DNA of 64,000 nt from Crotalaria pallida. Its lineage: Eukaryota > Streptophyta > Magnoliopsida > Fabales > Fabaceae. The translations under genes and the position numbers were made by a program. The number at the start of each line of letters is the position of its first letter. The stretch's first letter is position 1. The stretch spans positions 11,180,501 to 11,244,500 of the forward strand of contig CM075652.1 in assembly GCA_037953625.1 (NCBI GenBank). Reading direction: 5' to 3'. The notes beneath the pieces are model-generated. The model was not told the DNA's origin, made no database searches, and saw nothing but the letters and a program-made list of their open reading frames with translations. Shown here piece after piece: positions 45,378 to 58,488 of this stretch.

Positions 45378-46599
45378 TATGGTGACTTTGGTGCTTATTC
45401 CTTGGTGAGCTCCCATGGCCGAAATTTTAATAGAGCCTCTATTTGGTGGAAAGATCTTTGTGCTATTGGATCTTTTAACGGATAGGATCTGGTAATTCTA
45501 CCCTCTTCTGGGAGGATTGATGGTGTGGCTCTATTTCGATCAGTTTCTTAGATGGTATGTGGTCTCTATTGACACGAACAGATTGGTGCAACATATGGGC
45601 GTGTGGTGTAATGAAGGTTGGTCTTGGAACCTTTGTTGGGGGCGTGATCTGTTTGAATATGAAAAAGATATGTCGTTTGATTTGAATAATATTCTGGTTG
45701 TCGTGGTTATATCTAATAATGTTGTCGATTCTTGGGAATGGACTGTGCCTGGTTCTTTTGATTTTTTTGTAAAGTGTGTTTACAACTTCATTCTTTTGCG
45801 CCTTGATGTACCTGCGCCTAATTCTGGGTTGATTGGTGATTCATGTTTTTAAGAGGTCATGGAAGGTAAAAGCGCCTTTCAAACTTTGTGCTTTTTCATG
45901 GCAGCTCTTTTTGGATCGTGTGGCTTCCAAACGCAATCTATTGCGACGTGGTGTGAATGTGGATGTGCAGTGTTCCTTTTGTCATAGTGCTGCAGAAACA
46001 ACCTATTATCTTTTTTGTTGTTTGTCCGGTGGCTAGAGCTATTTGGGGTGTTATATATGATTGGCTGGGATGTGATATGGTGAAATTTAACTCAAAGAAG
46101 AGCATAAATTTTATAGGCATGATTTGGAAGTGCGTTTGTTGGACTATCTAGATCAAGAGAAATTCTATTATTTTCAATAACGATGAGGTTGATATTCTAG
46201 GTTGGGTTGATGCTATTAAGATTAAATCTTGATCTTGGTTCTCCTGTTTGACCTGGCTGGTTATTTCATTCTCTGATTGGTTCTCCTGTTTGAGCTGCTT
46301 GGTTATTTCGTCTCACTGGGGTTTTTTCTTATCAATGTTTTTAAGGAGGTAGGGATCCTAGTAATGCCTTGGTAGGCAATGTTTGGGTCATTTGTTTTTT
46401 GTTGCTTTTGAGTTGCAATTATTGCTTCACATCATCGTGAGGTAGACTCATGTATTTTGCTCTTGGTTGGTTTTGGTCTATTTGAGCACATGATTGTGTA
46501 CCCATGTTCAAATACTTCATAGAAGGTGGGGTTCATGTGTACTATGATGCTTAATAGATCCCTTGTGTTGAATAAAATTTTTATTTTCTTATAAAAAAA
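45378..46599 (+). pseudogene. 5'-truncated LINE 3' end (copy B)
   Basis: Partner of 13997-15218. The zf-RVT-like module (VKAPFKLCAFSWQLF, RRGVNVDVQCSFCHS) is at 45833-46036 and the A-rich tail ends near 46599. Confidence 0.8.
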
Positions 46600-49500
46600 T
46601 TTAATATTGATCTATACATAAACAAATATAATATTTAATATAAAAAAAGGAGCAGTCATTATCTTCCATACAAAATGTAATTCGTTAACCACCCGTGAAA
46701 AGTAGTAAAGAATAACCATTTCAATGTCTTCTTCATATTATATGAAATAGTGCATATTCTAAGTTATCCTTAAATATGCTAATAATACCATCAAACAAAA
46801 AAAATCATAATGTTAAATTCTGATTAATCATAAAAATATGATAATCATATTAAAAAGGGGGATAAATTATCTATCAAATAAGTAAGAAATATTTCATAAT
46901 ACAACCTGTAATGTCGCTACCCGGCTGAGTCTTGAGAAGATGTACCTTAGGAGGATTGATTAGGGAAGGGACTTGATGTAGGACTATGGATTCAGAGTAC
47001 TTAGTAGGAATACGCTGGTTCTCCCTTGTCAACATTGCATGCTTAGGGACAACTTAGGGATTAGAAAACGTACCTGAGTCCCCTATCATGTTGAACCATT
47101 TATAGGGGAGCTTTTGTGAAGATTCAGAAGTTTAGAGGATTGGTTAAAGATTGACTATACAACACACTCTTGTGAACCCATTCAAAGTCTCTCCAATTCT
47201 CCGGTCTCGCATTCAAATTCCTTTTGAATTTAATTTTTCTTGATCAAGGAGAGGAAGGGAAGGTTATAGAGTAATGATGCCCCTCAAGGATATCCCTCGT
47301 TAGGGAATCTTGAAATTCTAAAAGGCTATTTAGATTCAGGAATTTAGGATAGGAAGAGCTTGAATCTCCTAGTTCAACTATTGAAAACACAAAGTCGTTA
47401 TGACAAATTTCCTCGATCTCGCTATCAGTGGAATTGTAGAAACCTGATTCATACTTAGCATCAGGCTTGATCTTAAGGAATGGGGAAAAGATTAACATAA
47501 AGGGAAACATGTACCTTAAGAAATTGGACGAATAGAAAGCACAAGCTAGGGTTTGGAAAGAAACACAAAGAGCACGAGTGAGAATTCAAGTAGTGGAGAA
47601 TAAGAGTAAAACTTTATAAAGAGGAAGATGATGAAATTTAAACCAAAAGATTGAATAGACAAGGGGTATAATTGTCAACTTTGCTCAAAAACCGCCAAAA
47701 AGACATTATGATTAGATGGGAATTAATGGTTGCAGTTTTGAAGAAAACATATAGCCGACGTGTCATAATGACTATCAAGGGAAAATTAAAATATGCACGC
47801 TAAGAACTCAAGAGGTGGAGGATTAAGAACGGTTTCAAACCAACGAATAAATACATAACATATATGATTTTCAATGTTAGATTTGGGGCTATCCATGACT
47901 TAGAATAACTTGTAGCTCGAAGTCCACTTTAGAGTAATGATCTAGGGGCTTATGTTCTGACCCTGTCACAAGCTCAGGACACTTATCCCTCATGATAGGC
48001 TTATAGATGATCTACAATGACTAGGACTAGAGACAACTCAAACAACCTACAACAAAGGACTCAGAGCATGAACTAGTTCGGAAAGAGCTCGAATAAGGGC
48101 GTAACCCGTAAACAAACCACGAGACTTAATCACAAAGTTAATCTCCCTTAGATAATACCTGGTTAGAAAGGATAAATATTGGATTATCTATAATTATAGA
48201 AGATCACCGCTTATCTGGATAAGATAGGATCACAAGAATATTATCCTCACGAATGTAGGATCCATCGAGGGAAATACGTCAGGCCAAGCTGCCCATGTCA
48301 ATCCTCTAAATACCAACCTCCATCAGAGGGCAAGCACACCACGAAGTATAACCGCAACACAAAGTATACACGTTTTACACCCATACTCCATAGAGAGTCT
48401 TAGTAGAGAGTCCCATACTCCCTAGAGAGTCTTAGTAGAGAGTATACCAAAACTCTTGTCATCCTCATGATGGTAGTTGATCACAAATCCACTGTAGAGA
48501 ATTCATAGCGCCATTAAGGCAACTGCCAACAATATTAAGAGCCATAGCCACAGGATCCAATATAGTCAATCTTATTTCCTTATATAGAGGTTTCAGGCCC
48601 GCTAAATGACTACTTAGCAGAGGTGGCTTATCGTTGAACTCCCAGGAATAGCTCGTACACTGCCTTCACTCATCCTATGCACAATATTAATGTGTCCATA
48701 AGAACTACGAAGTCTTGAGTCCCTAGAACATAGTTCAAATGGGTACGTATGACCGATAGCTCCTTCTTGCTAGACTAAACGTCCTTGCTAAGAACTTCCA
48801 CTTCACCAGAATCGCATATCAACAGCGCCCATTCAACAACGTAACGTTCTTGTAAAAAGAGTTGTGAAAAGTTTACACGGAATTATTAACAGCGCCCTGT
48901 TTACTTAGTGTTGTCTTTAAGGTAAAATGACATCGTTATTCTTGTCAGGCGCTGTTAATTTTAGCTCTTCCATATAAGACAATACCATTTTAAAACATGG
49001 CTGTCCTTTTTTTCAAATACGACAACGCCCTCTTCATTAGGCGCTGTCAATGTGAGCTATTCTACATAAGACAACACTCTGTTAAAAAAACGTTGTCTTT
49101 TATTTTCATTTATAAAAAAAGCCAAATCAGGAAGAAAAAAATTCTAATAATGAGCATTGTAAAAAATGCCGAATAATTTTGGATTAAGTGATTAATTTAT
49201 GTATCTATTCAGTGAAGTGTTGGGTATATTCATAAAGTACATTATATTAATTACGAAAGTATATTTTATTCATATATTTTAAAGTATATTTATTTAAAAT
49301 AATTATCCTATATGAAAAAAATATTTTCTATAGTTTACCTTAATTTTGGCTTCAATATTAAATTATTTTTTATACTTTGAAATGTTTAACTTGATGATTT
49401 TCCCAAATATTAAAAGTTAAAATTTTACTTATTTATATGTTTTTAGGATTTTTTTAGAAGAATGGAATGGAAATTGGTGTGCTTGTATAATAATGAAGGG

Positions 49501-50610
49501 AAACCCTATAAGTTTTGGAATTTTCACCCACCTTATCATGCTCACATCCCATTTTTAATTGAGAAAAGACAAAAATACTCTTCATCCCTTTTGAACTAAA
49601 ATTCTCCTTCTCTCTCCAACAATTTCTTTTTCCCCTACTCTTCTTCAACCTCTACCTCTTCCAATTCATCTTCCACCTTCAACCCACTTGCCCTACCTTC
49701 TCAACCGTTTCTTCTTCACTTTTTCTTCTCTCTGTCAGTATTAAGGTATGCTCTCTTTCTCTTCTCTTCTCTGTTTTAGGATTTAGGATTTCATTTGTTT
49801 TGTTTGTTTAGGGCTAGGATTTCCCTGTTTTTGTATTGGTTAGTTCACATCTTTTTGTTGAGTTTTATGTGTATTAGTATAGGTTCGGAATGGAACATTG
49901 AAGGTTTCTTGTAGTGAACCCTATAAACGGTTGCTAGGTTTCATATTACTAACGCACCAATATTGGAAATGAAATTTTCCGAGAAAATTTTCCGACTGGG
50001 GTCTCTGAAAATTTCATTTCCGACTGGACGTTCTTGGAAATGTCTTAGGCAAATTTTTTATTTTTTTTAATAAAAGTTGATTATTTTCGAGTTCTATCTT
50101 TGGGAAAAATGAGATTTGAATATAATAATTTTTCCAACAGTCAAGTGTTGGAAACAATTTTCCGAGACTGGACGGTCAAAAACATGGCCTTCTAATATTA
50201 CACATATTTTCCGAGAACCCCGTGTCGAAAAACATTTTTCAGACATTGGTTCGTTGGAAATGTTACAAATGGTGAAAAAAATATAATAACGTACCTTAAC
50301 ATGTAAGGGACAAAAGAAACACTGAAATATGATGTAAAGGAAGACAAAAAAAATTTGTGGGAAGTTGAAAAGTTGTGGATGCGGAAACAAAAAGGTATAT
50401 CTTTAGCATGAAGAAAATAAAAAGGTTAGGGTTATTTTGGAGGAAAGGAAATGGGGTTTATGGATAGTTTATAGGGGTGTGGGGATAATCAACATTATTA
50501 AAAACTGGTGAATAAATTTGTGTCATCTCCTGCCCAAATGTTAACAATGTTCATCAACAGTAACCAATGGAAATGAATTAAATACTCTTGAGTGGACACC
50601 CGAAATAAAT
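46600..50610. other. Unclassified repeat-like DNA (copy B)
   Basis: Partner of 15219-19229; no gene recognised. It includes the 32-bp direct repeat at 48380 and 48412, the ACAACGCC/GGCGCTGT cluster at 48821-49111 and the TTTCCGA repeats at about 49971-50271. Confidence 0.4.
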
Positions 50611-51748
50611 AAAAAATTCAAGGCTTTGTTTCACATTAGCTTCTAGAGAAGCCTTAGAAGCCACGTGACACTGCATAGGAAAATAAAAAAACAGGACGGT
50701 ACAACAAGTGTGGACAATACAACAAAGCTTCCACCAAAACTAATTATCTTCCCCCTACCCTCAAAATTTCAAATTGCTTCCCGAACTTGTGCTCGGAACA
50801 ACAAGTGTGGACAATCAAACCGAGCTTGAACCGAGCTTGAACCGAGCTTAGTAGCAGTTAAGTTGACATATTGATTTTCCAGCTTGAACCGAGCTTAGAA
50901 AAGAGTTGAGCAACGTCCAAGCTGGAACCGAGCTTAGTAGCAATTAAGTTGACATTGATTATCCATTTAAGGCAAAAGGCTGAACATCTTTTGAGCTTGG
51001 TCAACTCACCTAGCATCTTCCGAGCTTCAATATTCGAGCTTGAACCCGAGCTTGAGCAAAGAGTTGTTTACTAGCCACGGGATGGATAACTATCCGAGCT
51101 TGATCAACTACCCGAGCAAAGTCCGAGATTGATCAACTACCTGAGCAACTTCCGAGCTTGAACCAAGCTTGAACCGAGCTTAGTAGCAGTTAAGTTGACA
51201 TATTGATTTTCCAGCTTGAACCGAGCTTAGCAAAGAGTTGAGCAACGTCCGAGCTGGAACCGAGCTTAGTAGCAATTAAGTTGAAATTGGTTTTCCATTT
51301 AAGGCAAAAGGCTGAACATCTTCTGAGCTTGGTCAACTCAGCTAGCATCTTCCGAGCTTTAATATTCGAGCTTGAACCCGAGCTTGAGCAAAGAGTTGTT
51401 TACTAGCCACGGGTTGGATACCTATGCGAGCTTGATCAACTACCCGAGCTTGAACAACAAATTTCTCAACGCACAATATTACTATACAATTTTTTATACC
51501 TCATAATTTTTTATTCCTAAATTTAACAATTTCAATTTCTTTTCTTTTCTGTCACTCTTAATACAAATACTACAATACAAATTCTTCATAAAGATAATTT
51601 TAATATTATTCATTTTTTCCACCATATTTTACAAATTTTTTCTTTTACAACCCAATTTTTGCTAACAATATTTTTACACAATTTTTTTATATCTTATTAT
51701 TATATTATTTTTTTTATGACCCGTCCTAAGGACGGGTCTACTTACTAG
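50611..51748 (+). mobile_element. Non-autonomous Helitron (copy B)
   Basis: Partner of 19230-20367. The 3' stem-loop is at 51718-51738 and CTAG at 51745-51748, followed by host T. The 332-bp internal duplication is present (50850 and 51182). Confidence 0.7.
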
Positions 51749-51789
51749 TAAAGGGTGAAAATTCCAAAACTCAAGCCCTATTTTTCCAT

Positions 51790-52701
51790 GGGAGATTTTA
51801 TTAACACCCATTATATTACTAATTACACCCATCTTTTAAAATATTAGGTACTTCTATACCAATTCTACCCTTATTCAATTTTTACTCACACCCACCTCTT
51901 CTCTTTAAAGTTTAAATCCTTCAACCCTTCCTTTCTCTACCCACACCCACATTCTTCTCTATTTTCTTCTCCGAGAAGAAGAGCAGAAAATAATATAGCA
52001 GCAATTAAAATCAGCATGGGCAATTAAAATCACATCCACTCACATGTAGCAGCATGAACAATAATAATATAGCAACAATTCCCACGCTCATCTTCTACTC
52101 ACATCCACTCTCATCTTCTACTCACGCGCAATCCGTCCTATAGATGGATGCCTCATCCGTTCCTTTTAATTTCAGCGGATGAGCTATCCATTCCCCAGAC
52201 AGATGCTTCATCCGTCCTTTTTTTTTAAAAAAAAATTTCGGCGGGTGGGCTATCTGTTCCCTAGACAGATGCCTCATCCGTTCCAATTTAGTTTTGCTTT
52301 AATTAAGATGGATGACCTATCCGTCCCATAGATGGACGGCTCATCCGTCCAAAGTTTTTGGGATTGAGAAAAACAAACCATGAAAAAGATTCATAATATT
52401 TTGGGTGAACAAAGTTTTTTTATCAAGTTTTTGGATGAGCATGGTTTTTGAGAAGGGTGGTGGGTGAGTAGTGATAGGATTATGTCTGTAAGTAATAGGA
52501 TTGGGTGTGAGTATTGGGTATATGGGCGTGAGTAATGATAAATAAGTTTTTAGGATTATGGATATAAATAATAGGATTAGGGTGTGAGTATTAGATATAT
52601 GAGAGTGAATAGTAATAAAAGGGTAAAATTGATAAGTTAGTGCAAAAAGTTATAAAAAGCGGGTGCAAATAGTATTAGAACGGGTGTTAATAACATCTCC
52701 C
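51790..52701. mobile_element. 912-bp MULE-type MITE with 9-bp TSD (copy B)
   Basis: Partner of 20409-21320. TTTTTCCAT flanks at 51781-51789 and 52702-52710; the inverted termini are the same. Confidence 0.85.
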
Positions 52702-52710
52702 TTTTTCCAT

Positions 52711-52855
52711 TTGTTTCCCGCCAGCCCACCCTCCCCCAATTCTCACTCCTGCACCACCTCTTCTCACCCAAGGCCGCCGCCCACCCATTCCTTTTTCTCT
52801 CTCTTGGTCCCTCTTCTCCTCTCCCTCTCACTCGGCTCAGCCCCCTCACTTTAGC

Positions 52856-52896
<41 letters not shown>

Positions 52897-54158
52897 CTAG
52901 CTCCCTCTCCGCGAATCGCGCTGTTCAGGGACCCCGTCGTCGCCACCAAGCCCAATCACCATAGCAGTAGTTCTCACTTGCACCACCATCACCATTGTCG
53001 AAGCTCGCGTTTCTGTTCTCTGCTTGCTGCCCATAATAGCCACTTGTAGTGCTGCTGATTGAAATCGGGTTGGACCGATTATAGCATAAATGGGTTCGAA
53101 TCGAACCGCTGCCTTTGGGTTGCTTCTGTGCTTGCCGTACTGCTTCGGTTGGGGCAACAAACAACCCCCTAGATTGAATTGCAACGATGAAGATGACGAA
53201 GTGAGTCAAACCGGTTGGACTGGTTTTGCCTTGAACAATTATCAATGATGAATCAGATTTAGGATCATATTTACCTTGTAAGACTTGATTATCATGTATG
53301 CAATAGTTTTGTTTATGTACTTAGCTTGCTCATAAACATCTCATGGTCTCAACATTGAAATGAAAGAAAACCAAAAATAGAAAGGTATACTCGTTTTTTT
53401 TTTCATGTCCATATTTGCAGGGAAAGGTTATTTCTATTTTCCTGATAAAAAGTGAAGTCTTCTTCCATTGATTTGCAGGGAATGGTTTGGGTCCTTTTTG
53501 TGCTTCTCTCTTATGGTTACTTTTGGTATTATATTGTGCACATTTGTATTAGCATGATAGCCGCATAGGGAGTGAAAGGGCCAATGGGGTATTGTGGCTC
53601 TTGATTTGTTATTAGATGTTGCATTTGCTTCATTCTTATTTCTCATATCAGCCTTTTTTGGCCTTTTTTACTCTTCTTGTTTCTATAACTGATATAAGGG
53701 CTAGGGAAACTTGTTGTTATGCTGTAATATTGTTAGGATAGGGTAATATTAATGAAAACTATGCGACATATGGATGAGGATACAACACAAACAGTAATGC
53801 CACAGGTTTATTTATTAATCAAATATTGTCACTTTAACTCTTTTTAAGTCTTATTATGATGGCTATTAACATTGGATGATTAGGTTGATACATGGAATTT
53901 GGTAAAGGAAAGTGGCTTATTGAAGCTGAGGCAATCATGGTTATGGATAGTAAAGTATTTCACCAAATTTTTGTTGATTGTTTTTTAGTAGATACTCGAA
54001 GGATCTGCATATGCACAATTCTGTTTTCTCATTTTTTTTCACTATTGTTGAACTGTAGTATGATTTTTTTTTCTTTTTTGGTTTTTATGTTGTTTTTCTT
54101 GTTTTTTAGCGACTTCATCCTAATTGTGATGCTCGTGCACTACAAAGAAAATGCCATT
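52711..54158 (+). other. Gene-like segment with (TC)18 (copy B)
   Basis: Partner of 21330-22779. The microsatellite is at 52858-52893 and the small frame starting MGSNRTAAFG at 53090. The segment is cut at 54159 by the Tat-2 LTR. Product not recognised. Confidence 0.35.
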
Positions 54159-54990
54159 TGTTGGGGCCACAACTTCACGATTTGGTTAATTGTTTCTACC
54201 AAGAATTTATTGTATTTTGCAAGGAAAATAACAGGAATGCAAAATAAAAGAAATGGGTTCGTAGACTTAGTGAAATCAAGGCCTCATTTTATTGCTTTCA
54301 TTGAGAGAGAAATACAAGCGAGCAAGAGGGCGTAGCTATCAGGAGATACGGTGAAAGATTATAAGATTCATAGGACGCTCTCAGTTTTTCCCTCTTAAGA
54401 CTCTCTGAGATCTCTCTATGGTGATGTCGTTGTAATTCTCTGAGTATAGTGGAATGGTGTTTACTGGTTTCAACTTGTGTTGGTTCTTGTTGGCCTCTCC
54501 TTATCATCAGTGGTGGTCTCTATATAGAAGGCTTATGTCTTGGTCTTCAAGTTTGGCCTTCTCTTTGTCTGTTGGACACTGTGATCTTCCCTCCATTGCC
54601 TACTGGTCGTTGCTCTCTTCAGTCTTGGTAGGGGAGATGAACAGTACCTTTTTCTTCTTGAGTGAAATGGCATCTTCTTCCCTGGCATACTACATTTGGC
54701 ACTTGAGTGAAATGGTATCTTTCCCACTTATGGTATTCTGATTGACATGGTTGGTTGAGCGTTGGGCCCAAGGAGAAGTGACTTCCCAGGTCCTTGTTTA
54801 GCTTCAGAGGGATGGTGTGGTTTGAGGACGCTCTGACCAGAGGACGCTTCCACGTTTTCTGCCATTGTTGGTGTAGGGTCTTGTCTTGGGTTAAGACAAT
54901 CCTTATGGGCCATTTGAAGCTTCCCCTTTCCATTTGCTTCCTTATTAACGGTCCTTGGCCCAATAACTATTTATTTTCCAATCCTAAACA
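54159..54990 (-). mobile_element. 3' LTR of Tat-2, minus strand (copy B)
   Basis: Partner of 22780-23611. In copy B the LTR is still attached to its own element, which continues rightward to the window end, so this is the 3' terminus of Tat-2. The minus-strand TATA-like box is at 54519-54528. Confidence 0.7.
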
Positions 54991-55037
54991 ATAGCCCCTT
55001 TTTGTATTTGAAATAATCCTATTTTTTCAAATACAAA
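54991..55037 (-). promoter_or_regulatory. Tat-2 polypurine tract and 13-bp stem-loop (copy B)
   Basis: Partner of 23612-23658; stem arms at 55001-55013 and 55025-55037. Confidence 0.7.
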
Positions 55038-57122
55038 CTTGGTAGCCTGCAAGCCTACTCCTTTCCAGCCCCTTATCGCGTGAAACGTGGCTATTGCAGT
55101 TGGTAACTGTGCCTCCACTCACTTCCAACGTTACTCTTCAAATATGCCTTCACGTTCCCACATCTCTCCACCTCTCATTTTGAAAGACCTTCCTCCTTTT
55201 CTCTCTCTCATAGTAGCCCCTTCTTCTTTCCCTTACCAAAAATCGTTTCCAACTCCATGGCTCGCTCAAGTGCTGTGACATCCTCTGGTGAAGATCTGGA
55301 GTCTAATACTTCTGAATATGTTGGTGATGAGGGGACGTCCCCCCAACCCATCTCCATTGCCATCCTAAACAACCTCCCTCCTTCACGATCTGAGCCCATG
55401 GAACAAGGTTATCTGCGCTGGGTAGACGCTCCTCGCCCATCTCCTCCATCTGAAGGTCCACCCAAGTCTGGTAATTTGTTTCATAAATTCCCTTTGAAGG
55501 CTACTGTTGTCTCATAGGAATTTGCCCATCTGAAAACCTCACCTGTAACTGATGTTGACAATAAGACCCTAGGCCCAACACTGATTCGGTCTCGTTTGTT
55601 GAGGGCTGAATTTCCCTGGTCAGAAGTTCGATTCCATATGAGGCTCAGTGTGACTGGTGACTGGCCTGAATAGGTTGCCTCTGTTTTCAAGGATGACCCT
55701 TCGTTCGTTGAGGTTCTGGAGAGTACAGGGATTGCTGAAGGCACTAAGATTTCTACCAAACTTAGTGTATGCAAGAGAGTAACTGATCTTCACATGCTGG
55801 TACAACGTTGGTGTTCAACTACTCACACCTTCATTACTGCATGGGGGGAGTTCACTCCGTCTCTGGAAGACGTAATCGTCCTCATGAAGCTACCCTCTTT
55901 TGGTGATTCTGACCTTTCTTTTTCTGACATTGATGAGAAATTTTTTGACATGGCAAGGGAATTGAAGGCTGCCATAGTTCTGAGTGCTAAGCATTCTCGT
56001 GACATCCTATTGCAGAGGAAAGGGTATTCTTCAAAGGGAAGGGGTGCTGGCAGGTCTGCCTCAAAGGGCCAGCATTCAGGTAAAAAGGTTTCTTTGAAGC
56101 ATACCTTTGCCAACTGGGTAAGGTATTTTTTGGTGACAGAGCATGTTTTATTGCATTTTGGCTTAGCCGCTATCTTTTTACTGACCCGCCGTGGGAATCC
56201 GTGAGTCCTTTCGTGTTCGTCTTTGCTAGCATGCTGTCGCAAGGGGTCCATCTTCCGTTGTCATCATTATATCTTGGTGGCTTATATGCAAGGTTAGACC
56301 AGATTGCAGAGCAATTGAGCAATTCCTATGGGCGCTTTCCCATAAACTGTTACTTGGACTTGACCTTCCTTCAACATTTTATGTTCGAACACTTCCCAAA
56401 ATTTGGTCCGGAGGGGCCCAAACTCAAGGACGTTGGTGAGAAGGATGATGCTGAGGGCGCTGCTAAGGGCGCTGAGGTTGCTGTTAGTGAAGAAGCTGAT
56501 GCTGACCCTCTCAAAATTCGGTCGTGGCATTGGTCCCAGCGCCAACCGAGGTGTCCTTTGGTCCATGTGATTGATGATGAGGGAAGCTTCTCGTTTCGTC
56601 CTTATGCTAAGCCACTGTTTCCTTCTGGGGAGCAACTTCATGACCTTTATACCAATGACAGGTTCCTCTTTGCATCCAGGAATGATGCCTCAAAGAAATC
56701 AGAAGGCATTACTGATCTTTGGAACTTGATTCTTACTCCACGTCGTCTGCCTGGATTCGTCTCTACTGATAACAAAAGTGCACATGGGGGAGCCTTATGG
56801 TCGTATGCTTATAGACCAGATAGGGTTGTTCGTCAATTCGGTTGGGATCTGCCCCCCTGCGGCATCCATGTTGCTCCCATAGGGGTGGAAGCAGCTCTTC
56901 AGTCAGTGCTTTTTCGAACTTCTAAGGATTCGGATTCGGAAGACTCTTTCCCTTTCTACATTTCTCTCCCTCTTACTAGCGGTGTCCTTCAAAGCTGGTT
57001 GGACTCTCACCAGGGTGTACTACAGCGTCTTTGTAGCTTTGAGGCGACCCCTAATCTCATCACTCCTTCAGCTGTGCCCATCTCCTTTATGGACCCTTAT
57101 TATGCTACTCCCTTGAAGAAAG

Positions 57123-57201
57123 GTACTCTTTGTTTTTACAAATGCTATTTTTTATTTTATTTTATTTTTATACTCAGATATAGCGTGTTGCTTACTTTCA
57201 G
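57123..57201 (+). other. Intron 1 of antisense PMD gene
   Basis: GTACTC...TTTCAG, 79 nt, T-rich. Removing it joins the 361-codon frame to the frame of 57414-58967 without a stop, through the codon split G/GT. The same intron sits at 25744-25822 in copy A. Confidence 0.75.
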
Positions 57202-57657
57202 GTGCAACTGGCTCTGCTCTTCAGACTCGCAAAAGGAAAACTCTGGCATCTTCCCCTTCCGCATCCACTGCTTCGAAAAAAGGTAAGCAGAAGGCTTCTG
57301 CCTCTGGTCCCCCAATCCCAAAGGCCTCTGTTGCTAAAAAGACTTCAAGTCTTCCTTCTAATACAAAAGGAAGCGCCCCAGTTTCCACTCCCTCTCGGCG
57401 CTCACTTCGCTCGATGGCCCGTGCTTCTTCTCCAACCCTTTCCACTCCTGATCATGTTGATTTAGTGGATGAAGAGGAGGATGATACTGGTGCGTCCATT
57501 GCGGCTCATTATTCTTCTTCTGAGGATGATCGAGTGGTCCAGGATGCTAAGGTTCCTTCTTCTGGGGGTCATCAATCATCTCCTTCTTCTTCCAACACTG
57601 GTTCTTCTCGGGATGGGGTGTTAGGGGAAAAGCATTCTGCTAATCCTGTCCTTTCTG

Positions 57658-57819
57658 GTTCGATTTCCCCTTTTTTTCTAAAGCCATACTTCCCTGCTAT
57701 CTTCTTCCTTGCGTTGTCCTACCTTCTTGTGTTATTTTATTTGCCTTGTTGCTTACAGTGTTATTTCTTCTTTGCTTATATGCTGTTATGTTCTTACTGC
57801 TTTTGCTTACTTTTATCAG
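57658..57819 (+). other. Intron 2 of antisense PMD gene
   Basis: GTTCGA...TATCAG, 162 nt, pyrimidine-rich. Read through, it would encode an out-of-place hydrophobic stretch of Phe, Leu and Cys; spliced, it joins NPVLS to DTSRAKHP. The length is a multiple of three and holds no stop. Confidence 0.65.
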
Positions 57820-58407
57820 ATACTTCTAGGGCCAAGCACCCTACTTCTGCTGCCAAAGTGAAGGTTCCATCTACTTGCTCTCCACCTAGGTTCGTTGCTC
57901 CCAAGCCCAAATCCAAAGGTACCCCTGTTTCTGAACACATTTCATCTGGTTCTGCTTCTGGTAATTTTGCTGAAGGTGAGGCTCCTACTCCTTTGGAAGT
58001 CGAACCTCTTGCCACTCTTTCTCCTTCGGGCTCACCCATGAACGTGGACCCTGGCACCCTTACTGAAGATGCTGCTTCAAAGTCTCCTCCTGTGGAAGAC
58101 GTTCCAGCTGGTGGTTCAGTTTCTCCAAGGGGCTTTGTTGTTGACTCTCCTGTTCGTGAGAGTGCCCCTCACATTACTGTTACTCCTATTTCTTCTCAAA
58201 GGACTGAGACTGTTGCTACCCCTACTTCTTCTCAAAGGGCTAAAACTACTGCCACTCCTGTTTCTTCTCAAAGAGCTGAGGCCACTACTACCCCTGATCC
58301 TGTTCGAAAAGTCCCATCTCACACTGTTATTGACTTAACTTCTGCTCAAGAGATTCCTCCTCAAACTGAAGTTTCTCCCGGTGCTACTTCCAGTATTGCT
58401 TTTTTTC

Positions 58408-58488
58408 GTAAGTGCCATTACTTGTTGCTTAAAAAAAAAATTTTGTTCGTTTTGCATACTCATTGTTCTTTTGTCTTTGCTTTTGTAG
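58408..58488 (+). other. Intron 3 of antisense PMD gene
   Basis: GTAAGTGCC...TTTTGTAG, 81 nt, with a canonical donor and T-rich acceptor. It is also a multiple of three without a stop. Confidence 0.7.

Larger units (their letters stand above)
31382..57329. repeat. 31.4-kb tandem duplication, copy B
   Basis: Direct repeat of bases 1-25950 in the same orientation. Bases 25951-31381 supply the left part of this repeat unit (copia 5' end and Tat-1 5' end); their counterpart for copy A would lie upstream of the window. Unlike copy A, copy B runs on without a break past 57329 into the rest of the plant-mobile-domain gene and Tat-2, so B's right edge is the ancestral arrangement and A's right edge is the new joint. 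Confidence 0.95.

Noticed and set aside
1..57329. Two independent insertions of the same nested elements
   Set aside because: Identical nesting, TSDs, stops and flanks over 26 kb show a single duplicated block.
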